A stretch of 12,561 bases of DNA from Tardiphaga sp. (GCA_028290765.1 JAQGJF010000420.1:1-12561), one strand, 5' to 3'; counted from the first letter of the stretch, positions 1 through 7,408 are shown. Notes: generated by a model from the sequence alone, not told the origin. Program-made: numbers and translations.

Positions 1-2546
1 TTCCAGTCGACCTTGGCATCCGGTCTGGTCGCCAAGGGTTCGATCGTGGCAAGCGCCAGCTTGAAGTCCGCCATTGCCTCGTCGATTTTTTCCTGCCGCA
101 GCTTGACATCTCCGGCGCCGAGATAGGCCAATGCCAGCTGCGACACCGAGGCATCGTTTTTGCCGTGTTCCAATCTGATGACGTCAAGTTCGGTGGCCAG
201 CGCGGCGTCGTAATATTTACTAGCGCCTTCCAGGCTCGCGTCGACCAGCAACCGCCCGAGATCGATCTGGGTCAAGGCGACGTTGCGCCGCGCCCTGACG
301 TCGTCCGGCCGGCGGCTGGACAATTGCTGGGCGATCTGGAGCGCCGATTCATAGGCCGTACGCGACTCGTTCACGTTGCTCAGAACACGATAGGTATCGG
401 CGACCTTGCGATAGGCGAGGACCAGGTCGCTTTGTCCAGTGGCGTTATCCGGCTCCCGCGTGGCAAACCGCTTCGCATAGTCCAGGCTGACGAGATTCTC
501 CTGAAGGGCTTCATCAAACTTGCGCTGGCGTGCCTTGGCATCGCCGACGCGAAATGCCGCGCGAAACACCGCCCGCTCCCATTTTCCCGCTGGATCATTG
601 CGATTCTGGTCGATCGCCAGGTCCTTCATCCGCACGGCATTTTTCAGCGCGCAATCGGTGTCCCCGATGTCGTAACAGCTGTCCACGATAAGCTGGAGCA
701 GCGACAATTTGTAGTCGGCGATCCGGTCGGAAGAATCGTTGGGCAACCGGTTCAAGGTCGTCTCGACGGTGGCGAGAATCTTGCTGATGACCTCCTTGGG
801 GATATTGCGGCTCTGGTATTCCGCCAGCAACTGGACGACCAGATTGGACGTCAGGCCAACGGCATAATCATAGGTTTGCGCGGTCTGGGTTTCAGCGTGC
901 TGCGTGTTCTTCAGCGCCAGGCCGATGCCGAGCGCACTGATGATGGAGGTCACGGACGCCGCGACCATGGCGATCAGAAAGTTTCGGCGGCGTCGTTCTT
1001 CCGCATTGCGTCGATCGACCTCCTGGCTGCGTGCCAGCTTGCTTCGTTCGAACAGGGCTTTGACGCACTCGAAGCCCTGGTCGGCGGCGGTCGCGTCCGG
1101 CGAATAGCGCCGGGCCCAGGCCTCGGTTCGGGGCGGCGAGGTCCACCACTTCCAGCGCTCATCGACCAGATTCGACTGGATGATGGCGGTTTCGCTGTCG
1201 TCTCCTTCGGTCATCGACAGCAGCACGCGATACTGCGCGCCGTCATTGGCCTCGACGCGCAGCCAGCCGATATTGGTCGGGTCCGGGACGCCGGACGCCA
1301 CGGCGGCCCCGCGGACCTTGCCCCAGCCGCGCAGCAAGGCCTCGTGACCGACATCGATCAGCGTATCGGGCGCGAGCGTCGCGACGGCGGAGCACGACGG
1401 CACCAGGAACGAACAGTCGTCGTCGCGAAAACGATCGAGGATCTTGTGCAGACGATCCTCCGGAACGCCGGTTTCCTGCTGGAGCAGGTTGAACGGCCGC
1501 GCGCGCCGCGTGGCGCGGCCGCTGCGATCACGTTCGGACAACGCGCGAAACACCTGTTCGATATCGACGCTCCATTCGGGCATGCGGTTGAATATTTCGT
1601 CGGCATGCTGCGACAGCGCTTGGTTGATTCCTCCGATCGATTTGTAGTCGTCGCCGGTGAGGTGCCGGATGCCGTCGGCCGCGGGGCGGGAGCCGGCGGC
1701 CTGCCACATGCGAAACATGCAGTGCTGCAACACGGGAAGCTGGTCGAGCTGGTCGCTGCTGTCGTTGAGAATGCGCTCGACGAGGGGCGATTCGATCATT
1801 CCGCCGGCGCGCTCGACCGGCTTGCGGACGACTTCCTCGCGCTGGTCGCGGGTCAGCGACGGCACCAGGAATTGCGTGGCGCTTACCGCTTCGGGCAGGC
1901 TTTGGAAGCGGGCGCAGTCGCCGATGAAGTCGGAGCGCATGGTGATCATCACGAAAACCTTGCGCGAGCTGTCCCGGGTGACCTCCAGCAGCAGCTGCAC
2001 GAAATAGGCGGCTTCGTCGTCGGAGAGCATGTCTTCGTCGCGTCCCGGCGCTTCGAGCCCGCCGGAGGCGAAGCGGAACAGCTCCTCGAATTGATCGACC
2101 AGCAGAATGACCGTCTTGTCGCCGATGCTGTCGATCTCCCGCAAGGCATCCGACAGGCCGTAGCTCGAGCGGCGCAGCGCCGCGGCGACCCGGTCGCGCC
2201 GCGCGGCGGCGACGAGCGGATCCTGGTCGGTCGAAACGGCCAGGATCGCGTCGGTCAGCCGCGCCACCGGGGCGCCGCCGGGACGCATCTCGATCCGGCA
2301 CCAGGTATGACCGCCGTCGCCCTGGCTTTCGCGGTCGAGAAGCGGAAACAGGCCGGCCTTGACCAGCGAGGATTTGCCGCTGCCCGAACTGCCGACCACG
2401 GCAACGAAGTGGCTGTAGCTGAGCAGGCGATAGAGCGAATAGGTCTGGTCCTCGCGCCCGAAAAAATAGGCGTGATCCTCGAACTCGAACGGTCGCAGTC
2501 CCGGGAACGGCTGGGCCGCGGAAAGCTTCGGCGTATCCGCGGTCAT
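1..2546 (-). CDS. nSTAND1-type P-loop NTPase with membrane helix and TPR-like tail (3' end outside window)
   Basis: An open frame of 848 codons runs from an ATG at 2546 to the window edge without a stop, so the C-terminus is missing. The N-terminus has PGLRPF (residues 15-20), the usual opening of nSTAND1 ATPases. It is followed by a Walker A GSSGSGKS (52-59), a Walker B-like LLVDQFEEL (148-156), an RSDF motif (204-207), a leucine-rich LPVLQH segment near 268 and a winged-helix HEALLRGW (401-408). After an Arg-rich stretch comes one hydrophobic helix at about 523-545, then helical repeats with TPR-like spacing (near 680, 727 and 817). By the positive-inside rule the NTPase should be cytoplasmic and the tail periplasmic; this is inference. 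STAND proteins are switch ATPases that sense a trigger and activate an effector. The ATG overlaps the stop of the upstream TIR gene (ATGA), so the two are probably co-translated. The trigger is unknown. Confidence 0.9.
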   Translation of the reverse strand, partial: MTADTPKLSAAQPFPGLRPFEFEDHAYFFGREDQTYSLYRLLSYSHFVAVVGSSGSGKSSLVKAGLFPLLDRESQGDGGHTWCRIEMRPGGAPVARLTDAILAVSTDQDPLVAAARRDRVAAALRRSSYGLSDALREIDSIGDKTVILLVDQFEELFRFASGGLEAPGRDEDMLSDDEAAYFVQLLLEVTRDSSRKVFVMITMRSDFIGDCARFQSLPEAVSATQFLVPSLTRDQREEVVRKPVERAGGMIESPLVERILNDSSDQLDQLPVLQHCMFRMWQAAGSRPAADGIRHLTGDDYKSIGGINQALSQHADEIFNRMPEWSVDIEQVFRALSERDRSGRATRRARPFNLLQQETGVPEDRLHKILDRFRDDDCSFLVPSCSAVATLAPDTLIDVGHEALLRGWGKVRGAAVASGVPDPTNIGWLRVEANDGAQYRVLLSMTEGDDSETAIIQSNLVDERWKWWTSPPRTEAWARRYSPDATAADQGFECVKALFERSKLARSQEVDRRNAEERRRRNFLIAMVAASVTSIISALGIGLALKNTQHAETQTAQTYDYAVGLTSNLVVQLLAEYQSRNIPKEVISKILATVETTLNRLPNDSSDRIADYKLSLLQLIVDSCYDIGDTDCALKNAVRMKDLAIDQNRNDPAGKWERAVFRAAFRVGDAKARQRKFDEALQENLVSLDYAKRFATREPDNATGQSDLVLAYRKVADTYRVLSNVNESRTAYESALQIAQQLSSRRPDDVRARRNVALTQIDLGRLLVDASLEGASKYYDAALATELDVIRLEHGKNDASVSQLALAYLGAGDVKLRQEKIDEAMADFKLALATIEPLATRPDAKVDW

Positions 2547-4093
2547 GGATGTTGCTGGACGTTTTGCAGCAGCGGCGCGAGCGTCTCCAGGGTCGGTTCG
2601 ACGGTCGTCAGGTCGACCACCCGGTCGATCGCGGCGCGTGGAAACAGCTCGACGAACATCTTCTTGCCGGTGCCGGGCGGCGGCCCCGCCACCACCGATC
2701 TGCTGGAGAACATCCGGCTGCGGCCGAGCTTTCGCCAGTCCTTCAATTCGTTGGAGCGGCTCATGGCCCAGGTTTCCGGCGCGGCGGCCCAGCACAGCAC
2801 GATGGAATCGCAGTCCCGCAGGTTCTTCTGATGCGCGTCGATGAGTTCGGCCGGCGGGCCGTCGGCCGGCGGCCACAGCAAGGCGATGCCGGCCTGGTTC
2901 TGATGCAGCGATTTTGCAACCTTGAAGGCATAGTCGGTGTCGGAGGCGTCGTAATACAGATAGACCGTGGTATCGCCGGCGATCGGCTCGGGCGGCTGCG
3001 GCACCACGACGGTCCGCACCAGATTGCTGTCGAGAAAATCGACGAACTTGCTCAGATTGTCGCCCATCACCTTGTCGGTGGAAAGCTGCGCGCCGTACGC
3101 GGTCAGGACGGTTTGCGGATCTCGTTCCGGCGCCAGGGCCAGGCCGCCATTCACCATGCGCAGATCCTTCGGCGCCCAGATGATGCGGCGAAACTCCGCC
3201 TCGCCGGCGCGCGACGACGTGACCCGCTGGGCCGCGCGCACGAGTTGCAGCATGGCGATATTATCGTTGCTCTCTGCTTCGTCGCCCAGCAGGTGTATCG
3301 AAAGCTCGGCCTCTGCCAGCGCGGCGTCGATCATCGGCGTCGCGGCTTCGGGCAGGCTCGCGCCAGGATCCGGCAACAGCCGATAGCCGCGGCCCAGCAG
3401 TTCCTTGACCAGCCGGTTGTAGCACGGCTGCAGGTCGGTGGTGGGTTTGGCGAGGTAAAGCGTGCGGCCATTCGGCGTCGGCGGCGCCGCCACCGGTCTG
3501 GCGTTGCCGCGCCCGTTGAGCGCGCGACCGCGCTTCATGAGGTTCAATAGCCGATCGGCCAATTCCTCGATGCTCTTGTCGCAGCGGTCGTCCACCGCCT
3601 TGCCGCGGCTGAAAAATTCGATTGCCTTCTGCACGTCGCCGCGCTTGATCATCTCGTAGAACAGATGGCCGACCTGGCCTTGCAACAGTTCGGGAATGTC
3701 CTCCCGCGGGACGAACCTGTTGCCGACGACGACGATGCGATGCTTGATGCCTTCGGTGCCCTCGTCCTTCCAGCGCTCGGCGAAGGCCGCCAGTTCCCTG
3801 CCGCAGGTTTGCGGGCGAGAAATCCAATTGGGCGAAAGCACCACCACGAACACGGACGATTGACCGATCGCGTCGCGAATGCGCTCGTCGAACAATTCGG
3901 ACGCTGCAATCTCCTCGGTGTCCCGCCACAATCTGGGACGGTCGGGTCCGCGCACCGTGAATTCGTAGTTCAGCTGCTCGTCGAGATAGGTGACGAATCC
4001 CTTGAGATCGGCTCGGTTCGGTGGCCCCCGATTGTCGTCACGTGCGTAAGAAATGAATATCTGAAAATCGTCAGCCGCAGCGTCATCACCCAC
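2543..4093 (-). CDS. TIR-domain protein with two additional TIR-like segments
   Basis: This roughly 516-residue soluble protein begins with a TIR domain. Numbering from the TTG at 4099, FISYARDD (15-22) is the first strand and box, LWRDTEEI (57-64) the BB-loop region, VVVLSPNW (85-92) the central strand, and CGREL (99-103) places Glu102 where NAD-cleaving TIR domains carry their catalytic Glu. Two further segments, about 211-350 (starting GRTLYLAKPT) and 377-510 (starting DTTVYLYYDASD), show the same alternating strand/helix pattern. The third has NEL (Glu451) at the equivalent place; the second seems to lack the Glu. No signal peptide or membrane helix is seen. Start choice: GTG at 4093 has GGGGG nine bases upstream, whereas TTG at 4099 would leave only three bases. 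It is the first gene of a unit with the nSTAND1 ATPase, overlapping by four bases, so an effector or adaptor role is inferred. NAD hydrolysis is plausible but unproven. Confidence 0.88.
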   Translation of the reverse strand: MGDDAAADDFQIFISYARDDNRGPPNRADLKGFVTYLDEQLNYEFTVRGPDRPRLWRDTEEIAASELFDERIRDAIGQSSVFVVVLSPNWISRPQTCGRELAAFAERWKDEGTEGIKHRIVVVGNRFVPREDIPELLQGQVGHLFYEMIKRGDVQKAIEFFSRGKAVDDRCDKSIEELADRLLNLMKRGRALNGRGNARPVAAPPTPNGRTLYLAKPTTDLQPCYNRLVKELLGRGYRLLPDPGASLPEAATPMIDAALAEAELSIHLLGDEAESNDNIAMLQLVRAAQRVTSSRAGEAEFRRIIWAPKDLRMVNGGLALAPERDPQTVLTAYGAQLSTDKVMGDNLSKFVDFLDSNLVRTVVVPQPPEPIAGDTTVYLYYDASDTDYAFKVAKSLHQNQAGIALLWPPADGPPAELIDAHQKNLRDCDSIVLCWAAAPETWAMSRSNELKDWRKLGRSRMFSSRSVVAGPPPGTGKKMFVELFPRAAIDRVVDLTTVEPTLETLAPLLQNVQQHP

Positions 4094-4102
4094 GGTCAAT
4101 AT

Positions 4103-4107
4103 CCCCC
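4103..4107 (-). promoter_or_regulatory. Ribosome binding site of the TIR gene
   Basis: GGGGG on the minus strand lies nine bases before the GTG at 4093 and three before the TTG at 4099. The spacing favours the GTG start. It is G-rich rather than a canonical GGAGG, so the call is moderate. Confidence 0.45.
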
Positions 4108-4133
4108 GGTGCCTGCATTCAACTGCTACGTGA

Positions 4134-4163
4134 AGTATAGGATTGCGGCTTGCTTGACGTCAA
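4134..4163 (-). promoter_or_regulatory. Sigma70-like promoter of the TIR/nSTAND1 unit
   Basis: On the minus strand, TTGACG (4163-4158) is followed after 18 bases by TATACT (4139-4134). This is close to the consensus TTGACA/TATAAT. Transcription would start near 4127, leaving a leader of about 30-35 bases before the GTG start. The promoter lies downstream of the end of the lipoprotein reading frame (4268), so the TIR unit has its own transcription start. Confidence 0.6.
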
Positions 4164-4164
4164 G
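4153..4164. promoter_or_regulatory. Perfect 12-bp palindrome over the -35 box (possible operator)
   Basis: CTTGACGTCAAG is its own reverse complement and fully covers the -35 hexamer of the TIR promoter. A dimeric regulator bound here would block RNA polymerase. No regulator gene is next to it, and a 12-bp palindrome can also arise by chance, so the operator role is inference. Confidence 0.35.
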
Positions 4165-4454
4165 TTATTGGCGGTGCGATGAATTTGCAGGAACCGGATG
4201 CGGAAACCATTCGGTAAAATTGTCGAGGCTCTCGGCGTCACGCAGCAGACCGACGCGCCGTTCTTCGTCACTTTGCCGCGTCACCCCGACCCAGCGAGAA
4301 CGCGAGCAGGATGTTTTCAGGCGCCTGCTGAAATTCCTTCTGGACCGCCGCGCGCGCCGCCTCGGCGAGGTCGCGCACGGATTTGGCGTCATAGAGCCGC
4401 GGATAGGTCACCGTCACCTGCAGCAAACGGCCATTGTTGAAGTTGAAGCCGACG

Positions 4455-4517
4455 CTACAGCGCTTCCCGGTCATATCGGATCACAGACTGATCCGATATG
4501 ACCGGGAAGCGCTGTAG
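4455..4517. repeat. 29-bp perfect inverted repeat with 5-base loop
   Basis: The arms 4455-4483 and 4489-4517 are exactly complementary and flank the loop CAGAC (4484-4488). There is no T-tract on either side as expected of a simple terminator. It lies inside the lipoprotein reading frame and supplies the TGA (4483-4481) that breaks it. A mobile or amplified palindromic element is the likely origin. Confidence 0.85.
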
Positions 4518-4529
4518 ATTCCCATGTTG

Positions 4530-4578
4530 GCGCATGTCCTTGTCGGCGAACCGGATCCCACTTCGCCGGGACATGCGC
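4530..4578. repeat. RIME-like palindromic repeat unit
   Basis: Outer arms GCGCATGTCC (4530-4539) and GGACATGCGC (4569-4578) are perfect complements. Inner arms CGGCGAA (4544-4550) and TTCGCCG (4562-4568) extend the hairpin, with a four-base bulge on the left side. I remember near-identical hairpins as a very common intergenic repeat of rhizobia and Bradyrhizobium. Here it lies inside a former coding sequence, 12 bases from the 29-bp inverted repeat, so the two form a mosaic. Confidence 0.7.
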
Positions 4579-4747
4579 TGCGCTTCAGCCCGGTCGCCTG
4601 TTCAAGGTCTTCCTCAACCGCCTTGGCGTGTTTGAAGCCATCCACCGATGTATTCACGACGCCGCAGGCCGCAAGGCCGATCGCGAGAACGGCGATGGCA
4701 ATGGCTAACCGCATCGGATGGACGCGTTTCGGCAGCGGAATCGACAT

Positions 4748-5014
4748 GGATCGTTCCTTTTGGTGACCGAAACGGCCGCCTCGCAGAAGATCGGCATTCC
4801 CGGTCCGGTGCGAAGTACATGGCCGATATCCGACCTGTCTGTGACGCAGCTTACACTCGCGCCATAAAAGACAGGCTGATGCGCATGGCGCGCATCGCCG
4901 CCTTCCGTTTTCATGCCAGCCTCACGGCATTGTCAGGCGGTCCCCGGCAGCGGTTCATGCTAACTGGACGGCCCCGATTCGCCGATCTGAATCGGCGCCT
5001 CGTGCCCCTGGACC
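4748..5014. other. Divergent intergenic region without a gene
   Basis: This stretch separates the minus-strand lipoprotein remnant from the plus-strand acyltransferase gene and must hold promoters for both. I found no convincing -35/-10 pair. The Shine-Dalgarno sequence of the lipoprotein gene is at 4754-4761. A short hairpin with 7-bp stem, CGCCGAT/ATCGGCG, lies at about 4981-4998, just before the acyltransferase start. Small reading frames here show no protein-like features. Confidence 0.5.
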
Positions 5015-6232
5015 GTGACCACCCTGATGACCAGCCTCAACCTCTGGAACCCCAGCTATAATGGCTTCACCAGTGCCTTCCGGGCGCGGGCCGCCACGGA
5101 CATCGCTGCCGATCCGGTGGCGGAAAATCGCGATGTCCGGATCGATCTGCTCTGCGGGCTTGCGAACTGGTCGATCTTTCTCGACCATATTCCGCACAAT
5201 GTGGCGAACCTGATCACGCTGCGGAATTTTGGCTTCAGCGGTGCGGCGGATCTGTTCCTGTTCGTATCCGGCTATGCCGTGGCCGTCGTTTACGCGAAAA
5301 TGATCGCGGAACGTGGCTTCGTTGTCGGCGCGACCCGGATCTTCAAGCGGGTGTGGCAGCTCTATGCGGCCTATATCGTGTTGTTTGCGATCTACATCGT
5401 TGCGATCGGGCACGTCGCGGTGAGCTATGCCTATCCCGACATCCTCATCGAATTCAATGTGTCCAGCCTGATCGACCATCCGGTCCGGACCCTGGCCCAT
5501 GGAATGCTGCTGCAAACCAGGGTGCTGAACCTCGACATGCTGCCGCTCTATATCGTGTTGACGGCATTGTTTCCGCCGGTGCTGTGGGGGCTGATGAAAA
5601 AGCCCGGGCTCACGCTGGCCGGATCGTTTGCGCTTTATCTGGCGGCCCGCCAGTTCGGCTGGAATCTGCCGTCGTTCCCGGACGGCAGCTGGTATTACAA
5701 TCCGTTTTGCTGGCAGCTGTATTTCGTGTTCGGCGCCTGGCTTGCGCTCGGCGGGACACGGCAAATCCGCCCGGTCTTCAATTGGCCGGTTCTGCCTTAT
5801 GTCGGCGCCGCCTGCCTGTTGTTCGCTTTCGCGATGACGACGGCCGGCCGCCTGCCGATGTTGCGCGACATGTTCCCGGACTGGCTGCTCGACGCTTTCA
5901 TTCCCGTCGACAAGATCAATCTGGGCCCGTACCGCCTGCTGCATTTCATTATCGTCGCGTTCATGGTGACGCGGTTCGTGCCGAAGGACTGGAGCGGGCT
6001 GCGATGGCCGATCTTCCAGCCGATCATCAAATGCGGCCAGCAATCGCTGGCGATCTTCTGTGTCGGCGTCTTCCTCTCCTTTGCGGGCCATCTGGTGCTG
6101 ATCACGAGCCCGGACTCGGTGCTGATGCAGATTCTCGTCAGCGTCGCCGGGGTTTCGATCATGATCGTCGTCGCCTACGCCATTGCCTGGTCCAAGGAGC
6201 AGGACAGACCGGTAGCGAGACCGGGGAATTAG
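5015..6232 (+). CDS. opgC: OpgC-like integral membrane acyltransferase
   Basis: This 405-residue polytopic protein has about ten hydrophobic segments. The N-terminal pattern matches the OpgC family: RIDLLCGLANWSIFLDH (42-58, with Asp57-His58 in the first helix), RNFGFSGAADLF (70-81), then FVSGYAVAVVY (83-93). OpgC of Rhodobacter adds succinyl groups to osmoregulated periplasmic glucans. Alphaproteobacteria often carry several paralogues, so substrate and acyl group are not certain here. The start is GTG at 5015 or ATG at 5027; an in-frame TGA a few codons upstream rules out a longer protein. The Shine-Dalgarno sequence is weak in both cases. It stands alone on the plus strand and converges on the SGNH/MBOAT pair, which may also modify envelope glycans. 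Confidence 0.85.
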   Translation: MTTLMTSLNLWNPSYNGFTSAFRARAATDIAADPVAENRDVRIDLLCGLANWSIFLDHIPHNVANLITLRNFGFSGAADLFLFVSGYAVAVVYAKMIAERGFVVGATRIFKRVWQLYAAYIVLFAIYIVAIGHVAVSYAYPDILIEFNVSSLIDHPVRTLAHGMLLQTRVLNLDMLPLYIVLTALFPPVLWGLMKKPGLTLAGSFALYLAARQFGWNLPSFPDGSWYYNPFCWQLYFVFGAWLALGGTRQIRPVFNWPVLPYVGAACLLFAFAMTTAGRLPMLRDMFPDWLLDAFIPVDKINLGPYRLLHFIIVAFMVTRFVPKDWSGLRWPIFQPIIKCGQQSLAIFCVGVFLSFAGHLVLITSPDSVLMQILVSVAGVSIMIVVAYAIAWSKEQDRPVARPGN

Positions 6233-6266
6233 GGCGGGATGATCCGAGGTTGATTCGTACCGCCCA

Positions 6267-6355
6267 CTCCGTCGTTGCGAGGAGCTCTTGCGACGAAGCA
6301 ATCCAGTTCTTTCTTTGTGGCCCTGGATTGCTTCGCTTCGCTCGCAATGACGGAG
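6267..6355. repeat. Large imperfect inverted repeat between convergent genes (possible two-way terminator)
   Basis: Left arm 6267-6306 and right arm 6323-6355 are complementary over CTCCGTC-TTGCGAG and GAAGCAATCCAG, with a few unmatched bases in the middle and a 16-base loop. The core (TTGCGAG ... GAAGCAATCCAG) is a type I remember as dispersed in many Bradyrhizobium and Rhodopseudomonas intergenic regions. It occupies most of the 153-base gap between the 3' ends of the OpgC-like gene and the SGNH gene. Transcripts from both sides would fold into this hairpin, so a terminator or mRNA 3'-end protector role is plausible. Confidence 0.75.
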
Positions 6356-6385
6356 CTGGTGACACCGATTTAGCTCAAAACCAGT

Positions 6386-7408
6386 TCACGGCGTCGATCG
6401 AAGCCGGCGCAGGGCTTCGGACGCCAGCCAGAGCGTGGCCTTGTTGCCGGCGTCGTCCGGCTTCATGCCGGCGTCCCGAAGCCGCGCGATCAGCCGCTCG
6501 GTTCGGATGCGGGCCGCAGCGCTGTCGACGTGATAATAGGTGTCGAGCATGTGCTCGGGGGTAAAATACGAGTCCGAGGGTTCGCCGACCACGGCGATGC
6601 CGTGCCGCTCGAAAATTGCCCGCGCCTCGTCGGCGATCGGCAGGCGATCGTTGGCCAGGACATAGCAGTCGGATCCCGCGACCGAGGGCCAGGTCACATA
6701 GACGCGGAGACCGCGTTGCGCTTGAAGCTTCGACAGTTGCGCCGCCGCCCATTCGACATCACCTACCATCGCGCCGGATGCCGCGATGTAATCGGCGCAA
6801 CTGATGTCCTGCACGTAGGATTTCCGCCGGCGGTCGTCCTTGCGGTCTCCGAGCGGCCACTTCGCCATTTCGGACTGGATGCGGGCGTGGTGGACCTGCT
6901 GCAGGTCCTTGCGCAGATAGAGGCGACCCGCATCCGATAAATTGTGCAGCGAGGCATGCCGGACCGCAAAGGCCAGCCGCTGCAACAACGGCTGGCTGGC
7001 GTAATAGGCGGCGTATTCGTCGGGCGTCTTGTCGGTGAAATCCTGCGGGACCGTGTCGCGGGTGTAGTAGACCCATTCCAGCGGCAGGATCACCGTGTCG
7101 CCTTCGCGCGCGTATTTCCTGAGCCGGTCAATCTTCATCTCGAGCGGTATGGAGCCGTTGTCGGCGACGTCGATCACCGGCTTGCCGAAGGCCTGTTCGA
7201 TCAGCTCCGGTTCAATGCCGAACGCCGAGCTCGATCCGGCGTCGATCACGATCCGCGGCGCGGCGATCTTCTCCAGCAGGAACTGGGAGTAGGAATACGG
7301 CACCTTGCGGTTGCTCGCGGTGAAGAAGTCATACGACAGCAGCATGCCGAACGCGCTCAGCAAGGCCCCGCCGGCGGCGAACAACAGGAATGTGAGCAGC
7401 TTGTTCAC
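6386..7408 (-). CDS. SGNH-hydrolase-like protein paired with MBOAT acyltransferase
   Basis: This 340-residue protein has one N-terminal hydrophobic segment (about 4-25; signal anchor or signal peptide) and is otherwise soluble, so it should act in the periplasm. SGNH features can be seen: DAGSSSAFG (56-64) with the candidate nucleophile Ser at 59 or 60, DNGS (83-86) as the Asn-containing block, and D289 with H293 in DTYYHVD near the C-terminus. Proteins of this kind (AlgJ/AlgX/DltD-like) finish acyl transfer onto extracellular or periplasmic polymers after the MBOAT partner has moved the acyl group across the membrane. The start is GTG at 7408, 15 bases after the MBOAT stop, with a weak Shine-Dalgarno sequence, so translation may depend on the upstream gene. 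The acceptor polymer is not indicated. Confidence 0.8.
   Translation of the reverse strand: MNKLLTFLLFAAGGALLSAFGMLLSYDFFTASNRKVPYSYSQFLLEKIAAPRIVIDAGSSSAFGIEPELIEQAFGKPVIDVADNGSIPLEMKIDRLRKYAREGDTVILPLEWVYYTRDTVPQDFTDKTPDEYAAYYASQPLLQRLAFAVRHASLHNLSDAGRLYLRKDLQQVHHARIQSEMAKWPLGDRKDDRRRKSYVQDISCADYIAASGAMVGDVEWAAAQLSKLQAQRGLRVYVTWPSVAGSDCYVLANDRLPIADEARAIFERHGIAVVGEPSDSYFTPEHMLDTYYHVDSAAARIRTERLIARLRDAGMKPDDAGNKATLWLASEALRRLRSTP

Larger units (their letters stand above)
4268..4747 (-). pseudogene. Small lipoprotein gene interrupted by palindromic repeats
   Basis: Two collinear pieces in the same minus-strand frame appear to be halves of one gene. Piece one starts with ATG at 4747, preceded by AAAAGGAA (4761-4754). 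It encodes a lipoprotein signal peptide with basic residues, a hydrophobic core and lipobox LAAC (Cys28), then an acidic helical stretch ending near ATGLK (codons near 4600-4586). The next roughly 42 codons are repeat DNA (hairpins at 4530-4578 and 4455-4517), with a single TGA at 4483-4481. Piece two resumes at SVGFNFNNGR and runs to a TGA at 4270-4268, with TVTYPRLYD and a helical C-terminus. The ATG at 4474 that could open piece two lies in the hairpin stem without a Shine-Dalgarno sequence. The likely ancestor is a periplasm-facing lipoprotein of about 115-120 residues of unknown function. Possible products today are an 88-residue lipoprotein with a repeat-encoded tail, or little of the full protein. 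Confidence 0.65.

Noticed and set aside
165..2831. Very long plus-strand open frame of 888 codons antisense to the nSTAND1 gene
   Set aside because: It lies opposite a frame with a full set of nSTAND1 motifs, has no recognisable domain, and covers parts of two genes. Long antisense frames are common in GC-rich coding DNA.
4165..4392. Minus-strand 75-codon frame across the end of the lipoprotein remnant
   Set aside because: Its first part is a shifted frame of the lipoprotein half with Arg/Ser-rich shadow composition; the tail has no recognisable feature.
4268..4474. Independent 68-residue gene starting at ATG 4474
   Set aside because: The ATG lies in a hairpin arm without a Shine-Dalgarno sequence, and the frame matches the upstream lipoprotein half, so it is better explained as the second half of a split gene.
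4455..4517. Rho-independent terminator
   Set aside because: The stem is strong but no T-run follows on either strand, and it lies inside a reading frame.
4955..6301. Minus-strand 448-codon frame opposite the OpgC-like gene
   Set aside because: Charged, His/Gln/Arg-rich antisense of a membrane protein gene, without motifs.
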